42,130 bases of DNA from contig JAFLRN010000019.1 in the NCBI GenBank assembly GCA_022511385.1, forward strand, positions 1-42,130, given 5' to 3'. A program made the translations under genes and the position numbers. This document shows, one piece after another, positions 40,143 through 42,130 of the stretch (its first letter is position 1; each line of letters opens with the position of its first letter). The notes beneath the pieces are model-generated. The model did not search any database. It worked only from the letters and a program-made list of their open reading frames with translations, and had not been told where the DNA came from. This DNA comes from Acetatifactor sp. GTDB taxonomy: Bacteria > Bacillota > Clostridia > Lachnospirales > Lachnospiraceae.

Positions 40143-40556
40143 TTATCCTTCCGCCAACTCTATCAAAGCATGATAGAAATCAGGAAAATCCTTGTTCAGG
40201 CGAATGGGCCTGCCATGTACATCCAAAAAGCAATGCTCCGACCTTCCCTCATTGACTGTTTTGCCTTCACTGTTTTCCATCTTATATTTCAATTTTAGTT
40301 TTACGCCTTTGAATTCTTCCACAGAGACGAAAATACGGACCACCTCCGGAAATGTTGTGGTAAGTTTATACTGACACTCCACGGAGACCACGGGCGACAC
40401 AATCCCCATAGATTCCAGCTTTGCGAAATCCCATCCGATCTGCGCCAGAAAATCAACTCGTGCCTCCTCCATCCATCTGATGTAATTTGAGTGGTGGGTG
40501 ATACCCATCTTGTCCGTCTCATAATATTGAACTACATGCTCATACGCTTTTATCAT
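40143..40556 (-). CDS. Acyl-CoA thioesterase, 4HBT/YbgC-like hotdog fold
   Basis: A 137-residue protein. YYETDKMGITHHSNYIRWME with EAR is the YbgC/4-hydroxybenzoyl-CoA thioesterase signature including the catalytic Asp. SVECQYKLTTTFPEVVRIFV and EGRSEHCFLD complete the fold. It should cleave short acyl-CoA esters; the exact acyl group is unknown. It precedes the lipoprotein gene by 60 bp. Confidence 0.93.
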   Translation of the reverse strand: MIKAYEHVVQYYETDKMGITHHSNYIRWMEEARVDFLAQIGWDFAKLESMGIVSPVVSVECQYKLTTTFPEVVRIFVSVEEFKGVKLKLKYKMENSEGKTVNEGRSEHCFLDVHGRPIRLNKDFPDFYHALIELAEG

Positions 40557-40674
40557 TTTTCTTCCACTCCTCCACCTTTGCTTTTCCAATAACTACAGGC
40601 TAGAATTCCAATCTATAAGCTTTTACAGCGCATTTCGTTCCATGAACAAACCTCCAATGCATATAATAAACATA

Positions 40675-40749
40675 TTATAGGATAACTTGTACTAATTTTC
40701 CAGTTAATAAAGTAATTATTTGTACCTTTTTCGTTGTTTGTAATCCCAT
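40675..40749 (-). other. 24-codon open frame with ribosome binding site and promoter-like sequence
   Basis: ATG at 40749 follows AGGAAGGTG; the frame encodes MGLQTTKKVQIITLLTGKLV and VQVIL-type residues and then stops. Upstream is TATAAT and the hairpin at 40815-40857. It may be a real small peptide, a remnant, or chance. The rest of 40557-40965 shows nothing else. Confidence 0.3.
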
Positions 40750-40814
40750 TATTTTCACCTTCCTCTCGATAACCAATCTTTCATTGTAGATTCGGTGAAT
40801 TATAACATTATGCA

Positions 40815-40857
40815 AAGATGCGATAAATACAGCAATTTGCCATATTTATCGCATCTT
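40815..40857. repeat. 15-bp perfect inverted repeat between two genes
   Basis: AAGATGCGATAAATA (40815-40829) and TATTTATCGCATCTT (40843-40857) are exact complements around a 13-base loop. No T-run follows. On the minus strand a TATAAT follows within 20 bases, so it could be an operator as well as a hairpin. Confidence 0.7.
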
Positions 40858-40965
40858 CTAAAACCGCCTGCTGCATAACTGGAACAGAACCCAAACGCTG
40901 GAAATGCCCATAGAAAGGAGATTTCCTGAGCGCTGACTTGTGGTGTGTAAACAGAACCGCAAACC

Positions 40966-41475
40966 TTATGTTATATCTTTAATATATATAGGCTTTTCAT
41001 CGTCTGGATCAAATTTGCCACTACTGGAAAAACCCATTGCCTTCCAAAAAGGGATTCCGGTGACTGAATCAGGACAAACATACATTTTATTGGCTCCGTC
41101 TTTTTTGAGTACATCTTGTATGTGTTCAAAAAACGTTCTGCCCAATCCTTTTCGCCTGTGTACCGGTTTAATATAGAATCCCATAACCGTACCATACCCC
41201 GGACTGTCAAGCAATCCGTAAATCGTGCCGAGATCAATGGCAAACATGGATATACCCACTACCTCATCATCGAGCAGAGCAATTTCAAAGTGCATATCGT
41301 TTCTGGTGCCTTGGATATGAATTCTTTTTTGCAGCCCACCTACAATCTCATTATCAGTTTGTCTTTTTCCATCGTTTGCATTTACTTCATGAATAAACGG
41401 AAGCCAAACTTCTTTTGCCATGTCAAACAATTCTTTGCTGCCCTCTTGCAGCTGCACAAATTTCAATTCACTCAT
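40966..41475 (-). CDS. GNAT-family N-acetyltransferase
   Basis: A 169-residue acetyltransferase. VMGFYIKPVHRRKGLGRTFF is the acetyl-CoA-binding motif A (R-x-x-G-L-G). MYVCPDSVTGIPFWKAMGFS is the C-terminal strand-helix of the fold. Substrate unknown. The start at 41475 was chosen because AGAGGT lies 7 bases upstream; earlier ATG codons at 41481 and 41493 are possible. Confidence 0.88.
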   Translation of the reverse strand: MSELKFVQLQEGSKELFDMAKEVWLPFIHEVNANDGKRQTDNEIVGGLQKRIHIQGTRNDMHFEIALLDDEVVGISMFAIDLGTIYGLLDSPGYGTVMGFYIKPVHRRKGLGRTFFEHIQDVLKKDGANKMYVCPDSVTGIPFWKAMGFSSSGKFDPDDEKPIYIKDIT

Positions 41476-41508
41476 TTTCATTACCTCTTTCATATAGTTT
41501 GGAATAAA

Positions 41509-41550
41509 ATAATCGCCTTAGTCCATTCATCATAAACTTCCGGCGATTAT
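41509..41550 (-). terminator. Probable terminator of the NUDIX gene
   Basis: ATAATCGCC (41509-41517) and GGCGATTAT (41542-41550) are perfect complements around a 24-base loop. On the minus strand ATTATTTTATT follows. It sits 4 bases after the NUDIX stop at 41554. Confidence 0.55.
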
Positions 41551-41553
41551 CTT

Positions 41554-41943
41554 CTACATCTCAAAATACATACGACATTTATCAAAATGCATGCCGGAAC
41601 AATTATTTTCCCGTGCAATCACATCATCCACTTCATCTATTTGATACCACCTGATATCATCTACCTCTACAGATTTTACAAAATCAGACTTATTAACATA
41701 CGCAATAAATCCTATCATTATAAGCTGTTTGGGTTCAAAATAATAGCTTGATACATACTGACACTTTACAACATCCTGCCCCGTTTCCTCTTTCACTTCT
41801 CTGGCAACAGCCTCTTCGATTGTTTCACCATCAATCATATAGCCTGATACAACTGTCCATTTTGATGTTGATATGTAATTCTGTTTCAATAATAATACTT
41901 CATGAAATTCATTTACAACCAACACTTCCACTACCGGAAACAT
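41554..41943 (-). CDS. NUDIX hydrolase
   Basis: A 129-residue protein with a complete NUDIX box: GETIEEAVAREVKEETGQD preceded by GYMID. YFEPKQLIMIGFIAYV resembles the C-terminal half of NADH pyrophosphatases (NudC), but the zinc-ribbon N terminus is absent. It would hydrolyse a nucleoside diphosphate linked to some other group. The start is uncertain: ATG 41943 lacks a clear ribosome binding site, and the GGAGAGGAG upstream points to an ATG in another frame. This could mean N-terminal decay. Confidence 0.8.
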   Translation of the reverse strand: MFPVVEVLVVNEFHEVLLLKQNYISTSKWTVVSGYMIDGETIEEAVAREVKEETGQDVVKCQYVSSYYFEPKQLIMIGFIAYVNKSDFVKSVEVDDIRWYQIDEVDDVIARENNCSGMHFDKCRMYFEM

Positions 41944-42057
41944 CAAAAGTCATAGCTAACGTTATCTCCTCTCCTGCACTGCCTTCCATGGCGTAATAGC
42001 CAGCTGCCATGCTAAGCTTCTTCCATTTCAAATTTTATAAACCATAAATGCTCTGTT

Positions 42058-42130
42058 TCAACATATTGTACATAATTTACCTCTAAGAATATATCCTATC
42101 TTTTCGTAACAAGCATTTGATGCGACATAA
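42058..42130 (-). CDS. C-terminal end of a GNAT-like acetyltransferase (cut by window edge)
   Basis: The frame entering from the right edge reads SNACYEKIGYILRGK, the typical C-terminal element of GNAT acetyltransferases, and stops at 42058 after LCTIC. In the next frame a more natural-looking tail, YVQYVETEHLWFIKFEMEEA, runs to a stop at 42012. This suggests a one-base frame change near the end of the gene, or an ordinary short end. Confidence 0.5.
   Translation of the reverse strand, partial: YVASNACYEKIGYILRGKLCTIC

Overview
The window looks like chromosome of a Clostridium cluster XIVa / Lachnospiraceae-type gut Firmicute. This is inference from moderate G+C, strong AGGAGG-type ribosome binding sites, a T-box-controlled trp operon, the pta-ackA pair, the UPF0210/UPF0237 pair, TmcAL, and an FtsA-like protein coded beside coaE and polA. 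No rRNA, tRNA, CRISPR array, complete transposase or prophage was seen. Almost all genes lie on the minus strand; the plus-strand exceptions are tmcAL (16.7-17.9 kb), a run at 29.6-32.4 kb, and a cupin at 35.8 kb.

Left accessory region (1-6 kb, minus strand): the start of a UvrA-like ATPase cut by the window edge, an AraC/GyrI-type regulator translationally coupled to a class C beta-lactamase-like serine hydrolase, a MarR regulator with a flavin-fold (PPOX) protein behind a promoter carrying a perfect inverted repeat, an ECF sigma factor with a 350-residue C-terminal extension, and an ANT(6)-type nucleotidyltransferase.

Tryptophan block (6.1-12.85 kb): promoter, T-box leader with a UGG specifier, terminator, then trpE, trpG, trpC, trpF, an unrelated P-loop kinase-like gene, trpB and trpA. 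trpD (anthranilate phosphoribosyltransferase) is missing: only 131 bp separate trpG and trpC. Upstream lies a membrane-anchored C39-type peptidase.

Core metabolism and chromosome maintenance (14-28.4 kb): pta-ackA for acetate and ATP formation; tmcAL divergent from pta, with overlapping -10 elements; the UPF0237 ACT protein with its UPF0210 partner; then a co-directional cluster zf-HC2 membrane protein, polA, coaE, a 741-residue FtsA-like protein with a repeated beta-rich C-terminal part, a WalJ/YycJ-type metallo-hydrolase and a Sel1-repeat protein. A terminator plus a good promoter separates this cluster from the upstream DRE-TIM aldolase gene.

Right accessory region (28.5-42.1 kb): an Rpn-type nuclease, an unknown 224-residue protein, a DUF362 protein, a 231-bp element bounded by inverted repeats (part of it recurs in the tmcAL leader), a short-chain dehydrogenase, a 78-bp inverted-repeat element with IS-like ends, an XRE regulator with two matching operator-like palindromes at its promoter, an unknown 535-residue protein, a decayed XRE gene, a cupin/AraC convergent pair, a DUF3781-methyltransferase fusion, an ANT(9)/ANT(3'')-like nucleotidyltransferase, two GNAT acetyltransferases, a lipoprotein, a thioesterase, a NUDIX protein and the tail of another acetyltransferase. 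This part resembles a mix of small resistance and stress genes picked up one at a time.

No single obviously new multi-gene system stands out. The best candidates for undescribed biology are the extended FtsA-like protein and its conserved-looking cluster, the structured repeat family, the tandem XRE operators, and the trp operon without trpD.
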